64,000 nucleotides of DNA from Bradyrhizobium algeriense (GTDB lineage Bacteria; Pseudomonadota; Alphaproteobacteria; Rhizobiales; Xanthobacteraceae), in NCBI RefSeq assembly GCF_003062295.1, contig NZ_PYCN01000005.1, positions 62,001 to 126,000 of the forward strand, in the 5' to 3' direction. A model generated the notes under the pieces. It had not been told where the DNA came from and ran no database searches. It worked only from the letters and a program-made list of their open reading frames with translations. Shown here in pieces: positions 33,819 to 42,970 of this stretch (position 1 is the stretch's first letter; every line of letters starts with the position of its first letter). Position numbers and translations under genes: made by a program.

Positions 33819-35123
33819 ATGGCAGTTACCGACATTGCATCCCGAACCTATAACCATGGCTGGCGGCTCGACCCGATCGTGCGCAGCCTGCTCGACACCG
33901 ATTTTTACAAGCTTTTGATGCTGCAGATGATCCGCGAATTCTATCCGGATCAGCGCGTCACCTTTTCGGTCATCAACCGCACGAAGCAGGTCCGCCTTGC
34001 CGAGATCATCGACGAGGGCGAACTGCGCGCGCAGCTCGATCATGCCCGCACCATCCGCTTCACCAAGAAGGAACTGATCTGGCTCGCGGGTAATACGTTC
34101 TACGGCAAGACCCAGATGTTCTCGCCCGACTTCATCAACTGGCTCGCCAGCTTTCGCCTGCCCGAATACGAATTGAACAAGGTCGACGGCCAGTACGAAC
34201 TGCACTTCCATGGGCCGTGGACCCACACCACGATGTGGGAGATCCCGGCGCTCGCGATCATGAACGAGCTGCGTTCGCGACAGGCGACCAAGGGACAGGG
34301 ACGTTTTGTGCTCGACGTGCTCTATGCCCGCGCCAAGGCCAAGCTGTGGTCCAAGGTCGAACGGCTGCGCAAGCTCGAAGGCTTGCGGCTGTCGGACTTC
34401 GGCACCCGCCGCCGCCACGGCCACCTCTGGCAGCGCTGGTGCGTCGAGGCGGTCAAGGAGGGACTCGGGCCTTCGTTCACCGGCACCTCGAACGTGCTGC
34501 TGGCGATGGACAACGATCTCGAAGCGATCGGAACCAACGCGCATGAACTGCCGATGGTCGCAGCCGCGCTCGCCAATTCCGACGAGGAACTGCGCTGGGC
34601 GCCCTATCGTATCCTAGATCAGTGGCGACACACCTATGGCGGCAATCTTTTGATTGCGCTGCCCGACGCCTTCGGCACCAAGGTGTTTTTGCGCGACGCG
34701 CCGGACTGGCTCGCCGACTGGACCGGCTTTCGCCCGGACAGCGCGCCGCCGATCACGGCCGGCGAGGAGATCATCAAGTGGTGGAAGCAGAAGGGCCGCG
34801 ATCCCAGGGAGAAGCTGCTGGTTTTCTCCGACGGCATGGACGTCGACTCGATCGAGGAGACCTATCGCCATTTCGCGGGACGCGTCCGTATCTCGTTCGG
34901 CTGGGGCACCAACCTGACCAATGATTTCGTCGGCTGCGCGCCCGATGGTTCCGCCGATCTCGATCCAATCTCGCTGGTCTGCAAGGTGACCTCGGTCGAT
35001 GGACGGCCGGCGGTCAAGCTGTCCGACAATCCCGAGAAGGCGACCGGCTCCGCGTCCGAGGTCGAGCGCTATCTGCGCGTGTTCGGAAATGCCGGCCGCG
35101 TCCGCACTCCCGTGCACGTCTGA
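33819..35123 (+). CDS. pncB: Nicotinate phosphoribosyltransferase
   Basis: 434 residues, the usual size of PncB. Diagnostic segments: [16 protein letters not shown] near the N-terminus, [14 protein letters not shown] with the His that is phosphorylated in the family, [25 protein letters not shown], and [17 protein letters not shown]. It converts nicotinate plus PRPP (with ATP) to nicotinate mononucleotide for NAD. It lies 69 bases after nicB in the same direction, so nicotinate degradation and salvage genes adjoin. No strong promoter or terminator was spotted in the gap. Confidence 0.96.
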   Translation: MAVTDIASRTYNHGWRLDPIVRSLLDTDFYKLLMLQMIREFYPDQRVTFSVINRTKQVRLAEIIDEGELRAQLDHARTIRFTKKELIWLAGNTFYGKTQMFSPDFINWLASFRLPEYELNKVDGQYELHFHGPWTHTTMWEIPALAIMNELRSRQATKGQGRFVLDVLYARAKAKLWSKVERLRKLEGLRLSDFGTRRRHGHLWQRWCVEAVKEGLGPSFTGTSNVLLAMDNDLEAIGTNAHELPMVAAALANSDEELRWAPYRILDQWRHTYGGNLLIALPDAFGTKVFLRDAPDWLADWTGFRPDSAPPITAGEEIIKWWKQKGRDPREKLLVFSDGMDVDSIEETYRHFAGRVRISFGWGTNLTNDFVGCAPDGSADLDPISLVCKVTSVDGRPAVKLSDNPEKATGSASEVERYLRVFGNAGRVRTPVHV

Positions 35124-35171
35124 ACCCGCAAATATCAATTTCCAGCCACCTATCGACTTGACGAGCCCCGC

Positions 35172-36467
35172 ATGCCCGCACCCAAGCCGCCTGCTTTCGA
35201 AACCCTGAGCCTGCACGCCGGCCAGCGCCCGGACCCCGCAACCGGCGCCCGCGCGGTGCCGATCTACCAGACCACGTCCTATGTGTTCCAGGATTCCGAT
35301 CACGCCGCGGCACTGTTCAACCTGGAACGCGCCGGCCACATCTACACGCGCATTTCCAATCCCACCACGGCGGTGCTCGAGGAGCGCCTCGCCGCGCTCG
35401 AAGCCGGCGTCGGCGCGATCTGCACGGCGAGCGGTATGGCCGCGATGCATCTGGCGATCGCCACCCTGCTCAATGCGGGCGATCACATCGTCGCCTCCTC
35501 CTCGCTCTACGGCGGCACCATCAACCTGCTCACCCACACGCTGCCGCGCTTCGGTATCACCACCACCTTCGTCAAGCCGCGTGCGCTCGATGAATTCCGC
35601 GCGGCGATCAAGTCGAACACGCGGCTCGTGATCGGCGAGACCATCGGCAATCCCGGGCTGGAAGTGCTGGATATTCCTGATGTCGCCCAGATCGCGCATG
35701 ACGCCAAAATTCCGCTGTTGATCGACAACACCTTCGCCACGCCGTTTCTCAGCCGGCCGATCGAACTCGGCGCAGATATCGTGATGAACTCGGCGACCAA
35801 ATGGATCGGCGGCCACGGCATCGCGATCGGCGGCGTCATCGTCGATGGCGGCCGGTTCGACTGGCACGCTTCCGGCAAATTCCCCCAGCTCACCGAGCCC
35901 TATGCCGGCTATCACGGCATCGTCTTCGACGAGCAGTTCGGCCAGGCCGCCTTCATCATGCGCGCGCGCACGGAAGGTTTGCGTGATTTTGGCGCGTGTC
36001 TCTCGCCGACCAACGCGTTCCAGTTGTTGCAGGGCGTCGAGACGCTGGGCATCCGCATGGAGCGCCACATGAGCAATACGCTCGCGGTGCTCGAGGCGCT
36101 CACTGCCAACAAGGCCGTCGACTGGGTGCTGCATCCCGCGCTGGAGAATCATCCCGACCATCAGCTCGCGAAGCGGCTGCTGCCGCGGGGCGCCGGATCG
36201 ATCGTCTCTTTCGGCATCAAGGGCGGTCGCGCGGCGGGCAAGAAATTCATCGAATCGTTGCGGATGATCAGCCACCTCGCCAATGTCGGCGACGCCAAGA
36301 CGCTGGTCATCCACCCCGCCAGCACCACGCATCAGCAGATGGACGCCGCACAGTTGAAGGCCGCAGGCGTCGGCGAGGAGCTGGTGCGGCTGTCGGTCGG
36401 AATCGAAACCGTTTCCGATATCATCGACGATCTCGGCCAGGCGCTTCGCGCATCGCAGAAGGTTTGA
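35172..36467 (+). CDS. O-acetylhomoserine (thiol)-lyase family enzyme (MetY-like)
   Basis: 431 residues, Cys/Met metabolism PLP family. Lys210 in MNSATKWIGGHG is the PLP lysine; YTRISNPTTAVLEERLAALE, ASSSLYGGT and DNTFATPFLSRPIELGAD are family blocks. The length and the long YAGYHG insertion favour O-acetylhomoserine sulfhydrylase over cystathionine lyases. It would make homocysteine from O-acetylhomoserine and sulfide, in the cytoplasm. It ends three bases before the alpha/beta hydrolase start, an apparent operon. Confidence 0.88.
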   Translation: MPAPKPPAFETLSLHAGQRPDPATGARAVPIYQTTSYVFQDSDHAAALFNLERAGHIYTRISNPTTAVLEERLAALEAGVGAICTASGMAAMHLAIATLLNAGDHIVASSSLYGGTINLLTHTLPRFGITTTFVKPRALDEFRAAIKSNTRLVIGETIGNPGLEVLDIPDVAQIAHDAKIPLLIDNTFATPFLSRPIELGADIVMNSATKWIGGHGIAIGGVIVDGGRFDWHASGKFPQLTEPYAGYHGIVFDEQFGQAAFIMRARTEGLRDFGACLSPTNAFQLLQGVETLGIRMERHMSNTLAVLEALTANKAVDWVLHPALENHPDHQLAKRLLPRGAGSIVSFGIKGGRAAGKKFIESLRMISHLANVGDAKTLVIHPASTTHQQMDAAQLKAAGVGEELVRLSVGIETVSDIIDDLGQALRASQKV

Positions 36468-36470
36468 ACC

Positions 36471-37253
36471 ATGCAGCTTTCCGTCAATGGTGCTGATGTC
36501 TTCGTTGCCACCGGCGGCCGTCCGTTCGATCCGTCGCTGCCTGCAGTGGTGATGCTGCATGGTGCGGGTTTTGATCATTCGACCTGGGCGCTGCACAGCC
36601 GCTGGTTCGCGCATCACGGCTATTCCGTGCTGGCGCCGGACTTGCCGGCCCATGGCCGTTCTTCCGGCGCGCCGTTGCCGACCATCGCCGACATGGCCGA
36701 CTGGACTGCGGCGCTGCTCGACTCGGCCGGCGCGCCGAAGGCGAAGCTGGTCGGGCATTCGATGGGATCGCTGATCGCGCTCGAGACTTCCGCGCGGCAT
36801 TCGGAGAAGGTCTCCGGCCTCAGTTTGATCGGCACCGCCGCCGCGATGACGGTGGGGCCCGATCTGCTTAAGGCCGCGGAGTTCAACAATCCCGATGCCA
36901 TCGACATGGTCTCGATCTGGGGTCTCGGCTTCAAGGCCGAACTCGGCGGCAGCCTCGCGCCGGGACTATGGATGCACCAGGGCGCGCAGCGCGTGCTGCA
37001 GCAGACGCGGCCGGGCGTGCTGTACAACGATCTCAATGCCTGCAACTCGTATCAGAACGCGCTCGCCGCAGCCGCGCAGGTGAAAGTGCCCGCCACCTTC
37101 ATTCTCGGCGAGCGTGACATGATGACGCCTGCGAAGGCCGGCAAGACATTGGCGGCGGCGACGCCGAATTCGCGCACCGTTGTGGTTCCGGGCGCCGGCC
37201 ACATGATCATGGCCGAAGCGCCGGACGAGTTGCTGGCGGCGCTGCGTCAATAG
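36471..37253 (+). CDS. Alpha/beta hydrolase
   Basis: 260 residues. Nucleophile elbow Gly-His-Ser97-Met-Gly, oxyanion region MLHGAGFDHSTW, acid in LGERDMMTP and base His in GAGHMIMAE complete the hydrolase machinery. Substrate unknown. It directly follows the metY-like gene; paired hydrolases of this kind occur in other genomes, and a link with O-acetylhomoserine metabolism is possible. The end is immediately adjacent to the convergent protease gene. Confidence 0.88.
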   Translation: MQLSVNGADVFVATGGRPFDPSLPAVVMLHGAGFDHSTWALHSRWFAHHGYSVLAPDLPAHGRSSGAPLPTIADMADWTAALLDSAGAPKAKLVGHSMGSLIALETSARHSEKVSGLSLIGTAAAMTVGPDLLKAAEFNNPDAIDMVSIWGLGFKAELGGSLAPGLWMHQGAQRVLQQTRPGVLYNDLNACNSYQNALAAAAQVKVPATFILGERDMMTPAKAGKTLAAATPNSRTVVVPGAGHMIMAEAPDELLAALRQ

Positions 37254-38279
37254 TTACTGCCTTCCCGCCGGCCTCCGCTCCACTGGATGAATATCGATCG
37301 CGCACAGGCGTCCCAACCGCAGCACGTCCATCGCGAGCGTGCGGCCGATGCGGTCGCGGTCGAGGGCGCGGATCAGATCGTCGACGCCGTTGATCTCGAT
37401 GCCGTCGAGCCTGATCACGACATCGCCGGGCAGCAGCCCCGCCTTCTCCGCCGGACTATCCGGCTCGATCTGCGCCAGCAGCGCGCCCATCTTGTTGTCG
37501 ACGCCGGCGACCACCGCGTGACGCCGCGGGATCGGCGCGGTCTGTCCGGCGACGCCGATATAGGCGCGGCGGACGTAGCCGTGACGGATGATCTCGGACA
37601 GCACGAACTGCGCGGTGTTGCTGGCGACCGCAAAGCAGATGCCCTGCGCGCCGTTGATGATCGCAGTATTGATGCCGATCACTTCTGCGGCCGACGACAC
37701 CAGCGGCCCGCCGGAATTTCCGGGGTTGAGCGCGGCGTCGGTCTGGATCACGTCTTCGATGGTTCGTCCGCTCACCGATCGGATGGATCGGCCGAGCGCC
37801 GACACCACGCCGGCTGTCACCGTCGATTCAAAGCCGAGCGGGTTGCCGATCGCGACCACGAGTTGGCCGCGGCGCAGGCTCTTGGAATTGCCCAGCGAGG
37901 CGTAGCGCAGATCGCGCGCGCCATCGGCCCGCAGCAACGCGAGGTCGGTATCGGGATCGACACCCAACACATGCGCGTCGGTGACAAAGCCTTCGATGTC
38001 GCGCAGCCTGATCTCTTTCGATGACCCGACCACATGGCTGTTGGTCAGCACGAGACCATCGGGCGAGATCACGATGCCGGAGCCAAGTCCGCCGCGCTCA
38101 CGCACGCTGCGCACCTTCGGCCCCGTCTCGACGCGCACGACGGCTGGGCCGACGCGCTCGGTCACGTCGATCACGGCATTGGAATAGGCATCGAGCAAGA
38201 CCCGATCATTGTCCCGGGCAGGCTCGGCCGTTCGCGATGACGGCCCGTCATCGGCGATATCTGAGGTAAAATCCAACAT
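37254..38279 (-). CDS. HtrA/DegP-like serine protease (S1C) with one PDZ domain, no signal peptide
   Basis: 341 residues from the ATG at 38279 with AAGGA upstream; the ATG at 38300 lacks a ribosome-binding site. Catalytic triad His82 (TNSHVV), Asp112 (DPDTDLALL) and Ser189 (NPGNSGGP). A single PDZ domain covers about residues 240-330 (AEKAGLLPGDVVIRLDG). Neither a signal peptide nor a membrane anchor is visible, so the protein appears cytoplasmic, unlike most DegP/DegS members. It may degrade misfolded or specific cytoplasmic targets. It is convergent with the hydrolase and downstream of the GMC pair. Confidence 0.9.
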   Translation of the reverse strand: MLDFTSDIADDGPSSRTAEPARDNDRVLLDAYSNAVIDVTERVGPAVVRVETGPKVRSVRERGGLGSGIVISPDGLVLTNSHVVGSSKEIRLRDIEGFVTDAHVLGVDPDTDLALLRADGARDLRYASLGNSKSLRRGQLVVAIGNPLGFESTVTAGVVSALGRSIRSVSGRTIEDVIQTDAALNPGNSGGPLVSSAAEVIGINTAIINGAQGICFAVASNTAQFVLSEIIRHGYVRRAYIGVAGQTAPIPRRHAVVAGVDNKMGALLAQIEPDSPAEKAGLLPGDVVIRLDGIEINGVDDLIRALDRDRIGRTLAMDVLRLGRLCAIDIHPVERRPAGRQ

Positions 38280-38359
38280 GGCGAGATTCCTTCGGCTCAT
38301 CAGATGGTGGCCGGGAACCGGATTCGCAAGATGTCCGCGTTCGCCGCAAGGCTGGCCTG

Positions 38360-38824
38360 TTACGGCGCCCGCCTGAGCGTCCCCGACCTTGCTCTGACCG
38401 GATCGAGCAGCGCCCAGTCACCCTCCTCCAGCGTGTAGCCTCTCGGGAACGGTGCGCGAAGCTCCAACCCGAGCGAGCGCAACACCCGGTCGTCACGGTA
38501 ATAGCATTGCAGGACGACACGAACGAGCGTCGCTGCCGCGGCGCCTCCGGTGGCGCGGAACTCGTTCGCTATCGCCTCGCGCCTGGCCGCATCGAGTTCG
38601 GCCAGGGGCCGGCCGGCGAGACGCGCGAGATGATCGAGCGCCTGCTTGACCTGCGCGGTGTCGCGGCCGAGCGTCGCCAGCATGTCGGCCTGGATCGCGG
38701 GATCGTCCGCGCCGGGCACCTTGTACTCGTCGCTGGCGGGAACGATCATCGCGGCGACGGTGCGGAGATCATCGCGTTGGGCCGAGGTCAGTTGTTTTGC
38801 TGCGGACATGTTTGCTGCGGACAT
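38360..38824 (-). CDS. Gluconate 2-dehydrogenase subunit 3-like protein
   Basis: 154 residues. LTSAQRDDLRTVAAMIVPASDEYKVPGADDPAIQ and ALDHLARLAGRPLAELDAARREAI are typical of the small Gluconate_2-dh3 family that accompanies membrane-bound flavoprotein dehydrogenases. It starts seven bases after the GMC oxidoreductase stop, clearly its partner. No Tat or Sec signal is apparent, whereas many relatives have one. Two nearer ATG codons (38824, 38809) are possible starts. Confidence 0.78.
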   Translation of the reverse strand: MSAANMSAAKQLTSAQRDDLRTVAAMIVPASDEYKVPGADDPAIQADMLATLGRDTAQVKQALDHLARLAGRPLAELDAARREAIANEFRATGGAAAATLVRVVLQCYYRDDRVLRSLGLELRAPFPRGYTLEEGDWALLDPVRARSGTLRRAP

Positions 38825-38831
38825 GGCGGTC

Positions 38832-40430
38832 TCAATCGAAGAGGTTGGCAAGGCGTTGCTTCATCTGGTCGGCGACATAGAGCGCGATCGCCTGGATGGT
38901 CGAGGTCGGGTTGACGCCGCCTGATGTCACGAACACGCTGCCATCGACGATGAAGAGATTCTTCACATCGTGCGAGCGGCCCCATTCGTTGACCACGGAG
39001 CGCGCGGGATCAGTGCCCATCCGCGCGGTGCCGAGCAGATGCCAGCCGCCCCACGGAATCGGGTTGTTGATGCAGATATCGGTGGCGCCGGCGGTTTCGA
39101 GAATCTCGCGGCCGCGCGCCAGTCCATGCTCCATCATCTTCCGGCTGTTCTCGCTGATCGTGTAGTCGATCTTCGGCGCGGGAATGCCGTGGCCGTCCTT
39201 CAGCACGGGATCGAGCGTGACGCGGTTATGCTCCTCGGGCAGATCCTCGCAGATCGCGGAGACCGCAAGCCGATGGCCGTTGAGCCTGCGGAACACGCGG
39301 TGATGATCCGCGCCCCACGGCAAAATGCCTTTCTGCTCGCTCGCCACCGCTTCGAACACGGGCCCAGCACCGCGGCCGAACTGGATGCCGTAGCCGCGCA
39401 CGAAGCCGCGCGACAGATCCGTGTCGTAAAACTCCTTGCTCCAGAGGCAGGTCGGCGGCGCGCGGTTACTGTCGGTCGGCTCCTTCACGAAGCCGTAGAT
39501 CTGCGCATAGGGATGAAACATCAGGTTCTTGCCGACCAGGCCGGATGAATTGGCCAGCCCATTCGGGAAACGGCCGGAGATCGAGTTCAAAAGCAGCCGC
39601 GGCGTGCCGACGCCGTTGCAGGCGATGATGACGACCTCGGCCGGCTGGAACTGCTCGACGCCATCCTTGTCGTAGTAGACGACGCCCGAGGCCATGCCGT
39701 GCTCGTTGGTGAGGATCTCGCGCACCCGGCAGTGGGTCTTGAGCTCGACGCCGGCGCGAATCGCATGCGGCCAATAGGTGATGTCGGTCGAGGCCTTTGC
39801 GCCTTGCGCGCAGGCCGGCGTGCAATGGCCGAGATTGATGCAGCGCGCCCGGCCCTCATAGTCCATCGTCGCGACCGTCGTATCCGATGGCCACCAGTGC
39901 CAACCGAGCTTGTTCATGGCCTTGCCGATCAGCGGGCCGGAGAGTCCAAGCGGCTGCGGCGGCATCGGCGGGCGCGTCAGCGGCGAAAGCGGATCGCCTG
40001 AAAGCCCCGAGACGCCCATCATCCGGTCGTTCTCTTCGAAGAACGGGGTGAGTGCGTCGTAATCGATCGGCCAGTCATCAGCGACGCCATCGAGCGTCTT
40101 CACCTTGAAATCGGAGGGATGCAGCCGCGGCCAATGCGCGGTGTACATCACCGTCGAGCCGCCGACGCCGTTGAAGTTCACGACCTTGATCGGCGAATTG
40201 TCGTCGTTAACAGGATAATCCTCGGGCCGGCCGCGAATGTTGGGGCTGGTCGACCAATCGCCATAAAACTTCGCCTCCCAGTCGCGCCCGGTGCTGGGAT
40301 ATTCCGACGGCTTCATCCAGCCGCCCTGGTCGAGGCAGAGGATGTGCATCTTGGTTTCGGCCAGCGACCACGCCACCGCCGCGCCGGACGCGCCGGCGCC
40401 GATGATCAGGACGTCAACGGGATCGTTCAT
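38832..40430 (-). CDS. GMC-family FAD-dependent oxidoreductase
   Basis: 532 residues. An N-terminal FAD Rossmann motif (VDVLIIGAGASGAAVA) and the C-terminal GMC block GGVNPTSTIQAIALYVADQM are clear; GGWHLLGTARMG holds the active-site His. Cysteines in RCINLGHCTPACAQGAKAS could bind metal or form a disulfide, as in gluconate/2-keto-sugar dehydrogenases. It likely oxidises a sugar, polyol or alcohol with electrons passed to quinone or cytochrome, but no cytochrome subunit is adjacent. Start ATG 40430. The opposite-strand monooxygenase begins 182 bases away. Confidence 0.88.
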   Translation of the reverse strand: MNDPVDVLIIGAGASGAAVAWSLAETKMHILCLDQGGWMKPSEYPSTGRDWEAKFYGDWSTSPNIRGRPEDYPVNDDNSPIKVVNFNGVGGSTVMYTAHWPRLHPSDFKVKTLDGVADDWPIDYDALTPFFEENDRMMGVSGLSGDPLSPLTRPPMPPQPLGLSGPLIGKAMNKLGWHWWPSDTTVATMDYEGRARCINLGHCTPACAQGAKASTDITYWPHAIRAGVELKTHCRVREILTNEHGMASGVVYYDKDGVEQFQPAEVVIIACNGVGTPRLLLNSISGRFPNGLANSSGLVGKNLMFHPYAQIYGFVKEPTDSNRAPPTCLWSKEFYDTDLSRGFVRGYGIQFGRGAGPVFEAVASEQKGILPWGADHHRVFRRLNGHRLAVSAICEDLPEEHNRVTLDPVLKDGHGIPAPKIDYTISENSRKMMEHGLARGREILETAGATDICINNPIPWGGWHLLGTARMGTDPARSVVNEWGRSHDVKNLFIVDGSVFVTSGGVNPTSTIQAIALYVADQMKQRLANLFD

Positions 40431-40611
40431 TGTGGTTCGCTTCGCTCCCTGAACTACGTCGCCTAACGGCGATCTCGGCATCACGATAGGGGCAGATGCG
40501 GCCAGCAGTAAAGCTGCGTGAGGCGGGCTTGGTCGGACAAACCTGCAACCCTGCCGCGCCTCGATACCGGTTTGTTCGCGGGCGCGAGACGGGATAGCCT
40601 TGCGCCAAACC

Positions 40612-42228
40612 ATGAGCACGGAGACCACGCCGATTCCGGATTTCGACGCCATCATCATCGGCGCGGGCATGTCGGGCCTGTACCAGCTCTACCGGCTGCG
40701 TGAACAGGGGTTTCGCGTGCGCGTGTTCGAGGCCGGCACCGAAGTCGGTGGCACCTGGTACTGGAACCGATATCCGGGCGCCCGCTTCGATTCGGAGAGC
40801 TATTCCTACGGCTATTCTTTCTCCAAGGATTTGCTGCAGGAATGGGAATGGTCGGAGCATTTCGCCGGCCAGCCGGAGACGCTGCGCTACCTCAACTACG
40901 TTGCCGACAAGTTCGACCTGCGCCGCGATATCCAGTTTCGCAGCCGGGTGACGGCGGCGATTTATGATGAGAGCTCGCGAAGCTGGAGCGTTACGCTCGA
41001 AGACGGCAGCCGCTTCAACACCCGGTTCCTGATCACGGCGATCGGCCCGCTGTCGACCCCCACATTGCCGCGGATCGAGGGACGCGACGATTTCAAGGGC
41101 GCGTCGTTCCATACCGCGCGATGGCCGAAGGAGCCGGTGGATTTCACCGGCAAGCGCGTCGCCGTGATCGGCACCGGCGCGACCGGCGTGCAGACCATCC
41201 AGACCATTGCGGGCCAAGTCGGCCATCTCACCGTGTTCCAGCGCACGCCGAACTGGTGTGCGCCGCTGCACAACGGCAAGATCGACGCCGAGACGCAAGC
41301 GAAGATCAAGGCAGGCTATCCGGAGATGTTCGCCCGCTGCCAGGAGACTTTTGCCTGCTTCCTGCATACGCCGGACCCGCGCGGCGCGTTCGAGCTGTCG
41401 GACGAGGAACGCGAGGCGTTTTATGAAAAGCTCTATGGCGAGCGCGGCTTCGGCATCTGGCAAGGCAATTTCCGCGACATCCTGATCGACCGCAAGGCGA
41501 ATGCGACGATCTCGGATTTCGTGGCGCGCAAGATCCGGCAGCGGGTGAAGAATCAGGCCGTGGCGGAGAAGCTGATTCCAAGGAATCACGGTTTTGGCAC
41601 CCGGCGGCTGCCGCTCGAGACTTTTTATTATGAGGTCTATAATCAGGACAATGTCGAGCTTGTCGACATCACGGAAACGCCGATCGAGCGGATCACGCCC
41701 AACGGAATCAGGACCAGCGACAGGGAATACTCGTTCGACATCATCATTTATGCGACCGGTTTCGACGCCATCACCGGCAGCTTCGACAAGATCGATTTTC
41801 GCGGCGCAGGCGGGGTGCGCCTCAAAGATAAATGGAAGAGCGGACCGGAGACTTATCTCGGCATCATGGTCCACGAATTTCCCAACATGCTGATGCTGAT
41901 GGGCCCGCACACCGCGCTCGGCAACATTCCGCGCAGCATCGAATACAGCGTCGACTGGGTGACGGGGCTTATTGGGTTTGCGGTGAAGAACAAGCTGACG
42001 CGGCTGGAGGCGACGCCCGAGGGCGTGAAATCCTGGACCGATCACGTCAAGGCGCTCGGCGAGGGACTGCTTTCCAACGAGGTCAATTCCTGGATGACCG
42101 GCATCAATTCCAACGTCGAGGGCAAGCAGACCCGCATCGTCGCCCGCTACAGCGGCAGCGCACCGGCGTATCGCGCGCGCTGCGACGGGGTGGCGGCGAA
42201 GGGGTATGAGGAGTTGAGGCTGGGGTAG
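40612..42228 (+). CDS. Baeyer-Villiger-type flavin monooxygenase
   Basis: 538 residues. FAD motif GAGMSG at 17-22, NADPH motif GTGATG at 187-192, and between them the Baeyer-Villiger fingerprint F161-x-G-x-x-x-H-x-x-x-W171-P172. FGTRRLPLETFYYEVYNQDNVELVDI and DIIIYATGFDAITG are usual for cyclohexanone/phenylacetone monooxygenase relatives. It would insert an oxygen next to a ketone to give an ester or lactone. The GMC dehydrogenase on the other strand could oxidise an alcohol to the ketone, but the pairing is only positional. ATG 40612 precedes the conserved N-terminus; 40600 is upstream. Confidence 0.9.
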   Translation: MSTETTPIPDFDAIIIGAGMSGLYQLYRLREQGFRVRVFEAGTEVGGTWYWNRYPGARFDSESYSYGYSFSKDLLQEWEWSEHFAGQPETLRYLNYVADKFDLRRDIQFRSRVTAAIYDESSRSWSVTLEDGSRFNTRFLITAIGPLSTPTLPRIEGRDDFKGASFHTARWPKEPVDFTGKRVAVIGTGATGVQTIQTIAGQVGHLTVFQRTPNWCAPLHNGKIDAETQAKIKAGYPEMFARCQETFACFLHTPDPRGAFELSDEEREAFYEKLYGERGFGIWQGNFRDILIDRKANATISDFVARKIRQRVKNQAVAEKLIPRNHGFGTRRLPLETFYYEVYNQDNVELVDITETPIERITPNGIRTSDREYSFDIIIYATGFDAITGSFDKIDFRGAGGVRLKDKWKSGPETYLGIMVHEFPNMLMLMGPHTALGNIPRSIEYSVDWVTGLIGFAVKNKLTRLEATPEGVKSWTDHVKALGEGLLSNEVNSWMTGINSNVEGKQTRIVARYSGSAPAYRARCDGVAAKGYEELRLG

Positions 42229-42250
42229 CGTCATCGTCGGCCCCTCTCCC

Positions 42251-42333
42251 GTCATTGCGAGCGAAGCGAAGCAATCCATAGCGCGGGATGCGGAGATATG
42301 GATTGCTTCGTCGCTTTCGCTCCTCGCAATGAC
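42251..42333. repeat. Large palindromic repeat, copy 1
   Basis: 83 bases from GTCATTGCGAGCGAAGCG to its mirror CGCTCCTCGCAATGAC, including GCAATCCATA/TATGGATTGC arms. A near-identical copy lies at 42880-42961. Confidence 0.9.
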
Positions 42334-42407
42334 GGCGGATGCAGTTTCGCGATCTCGCGACGCATTGCGCCCGAGGTTTGCAATTTCGTTTGCCCTTTTC
42401 GAAATAG

Positions 42408-42850
42408 AGGGCGCAGGGAAGACCGGGTGCTTGCTGCACCCGCGGTCTCGCGTGCGATTTGCGCAAACAAAACTGCACACGAGCATACAGGGCAGCGGGA
42501 GCATTCCGGCCTTCCCTGCGCAATGGCTTTACGGCTTACTTCGTGCTCTTCCCGGAGAACGGCTCTTTTGCCTCCGTCGTCCCTGAGAAGCTTCGCTTCT
42601 TAAGAACTTAACGCCAGCACCGCGGCGCCCGAACCACACGACTTCGCCGTACGCATCCGGCGCGTACGTCTATCGCGCCTTCAGCGTCCATCGCATCTCA
42701 CCGCGCGTTCGTGACGATGGCCAACGCCCCTCAATCGGGTGAGACGGGCGGAGTTATGGGGCTGATTTGCGTGAGAACGAAAGCGGAATATTTTTCAATC
42801 CCGGGCTTGACACAATTTCTGAAAATCAGAAGTGATTTGCCCGTCGAGCC
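42408..42850. repeat. Long dispersed repeat element, non-coding
   Basis: About 440 bases from GAGGGCGCAGGGAAGACC to GATTTGCCCGTCGAG, with no credible gene. I recall very similar sequence occurring many times in Bradyrhizobiaceae genomes (GGCCTTCCCTGCGCA..., CACACGACTTCGCCGTACGC, GAAAGCGGAATATTT). It contains internal symmetry such as TTCTGAAAATCAGAA at 42818-42832. It sits between the two 82-83 bp palindromes; together they fill the 742-base gap after the monooxygenase. Confidence 0.6.
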
Positions 42851-42879
42851 ATTTGGTCGCACGCGGCTGCCTCCACATC

Positions 42880-42961
42880 GTCATTGCGAGCGAAGCGAAG
42901 CAATCCATAGCGCGGCGTGCAGAGACGTGGATTGCTTCGTCGCTTCGCTCCTCGCAATGAC
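42880..42961. repeat. Large palindromic repeat, copy 2
   Basis: 82 bases, differing from copy 1 at only a few positions in the centre (GCGGCGTGCAGAGACGTGG against GCGGGATGCGGAGATATGG). It ends nine bases before the stop of the carboxylase gene on the minus strand and could act as its transcript end. Confidence 0.9.
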
Positions 42962-42970
42962 GAAGCAGAA

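Noticed and set aside
36471..37253. The alpha/beta hydrolase as NicD-type N-formylmaleamate deformylase of the nicotinate pathway
   Set aside because: It is coupled to the metY-like gene and lacks the nicotinate operator; the other maleamate-pathway genes are missing.
40414..42504. Long minus-strand open frame opposite the Baeyer-Villiger monooxygenase
   Set aside because: Composition is typical of an antisense frame and the plus strand has intact FAD, NADPH and Baeyer-Villiger motifs.
42298..42603. Short ORFs within the repeat-rich gap after the monooxygenase, with protein-like strings
   Set aside because: They lie within palindromic and dispersed repeat sequence; such translations recur because the DNA repeats, not because a protein is conserved.
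42251..42961. Possible CRISPR or IS element from two matching repeats
   Set aside because: Only two copies, each an inverted palindrome, 546 bases apart, with no spacers, transposase ORF or target-site duplication that I could see.
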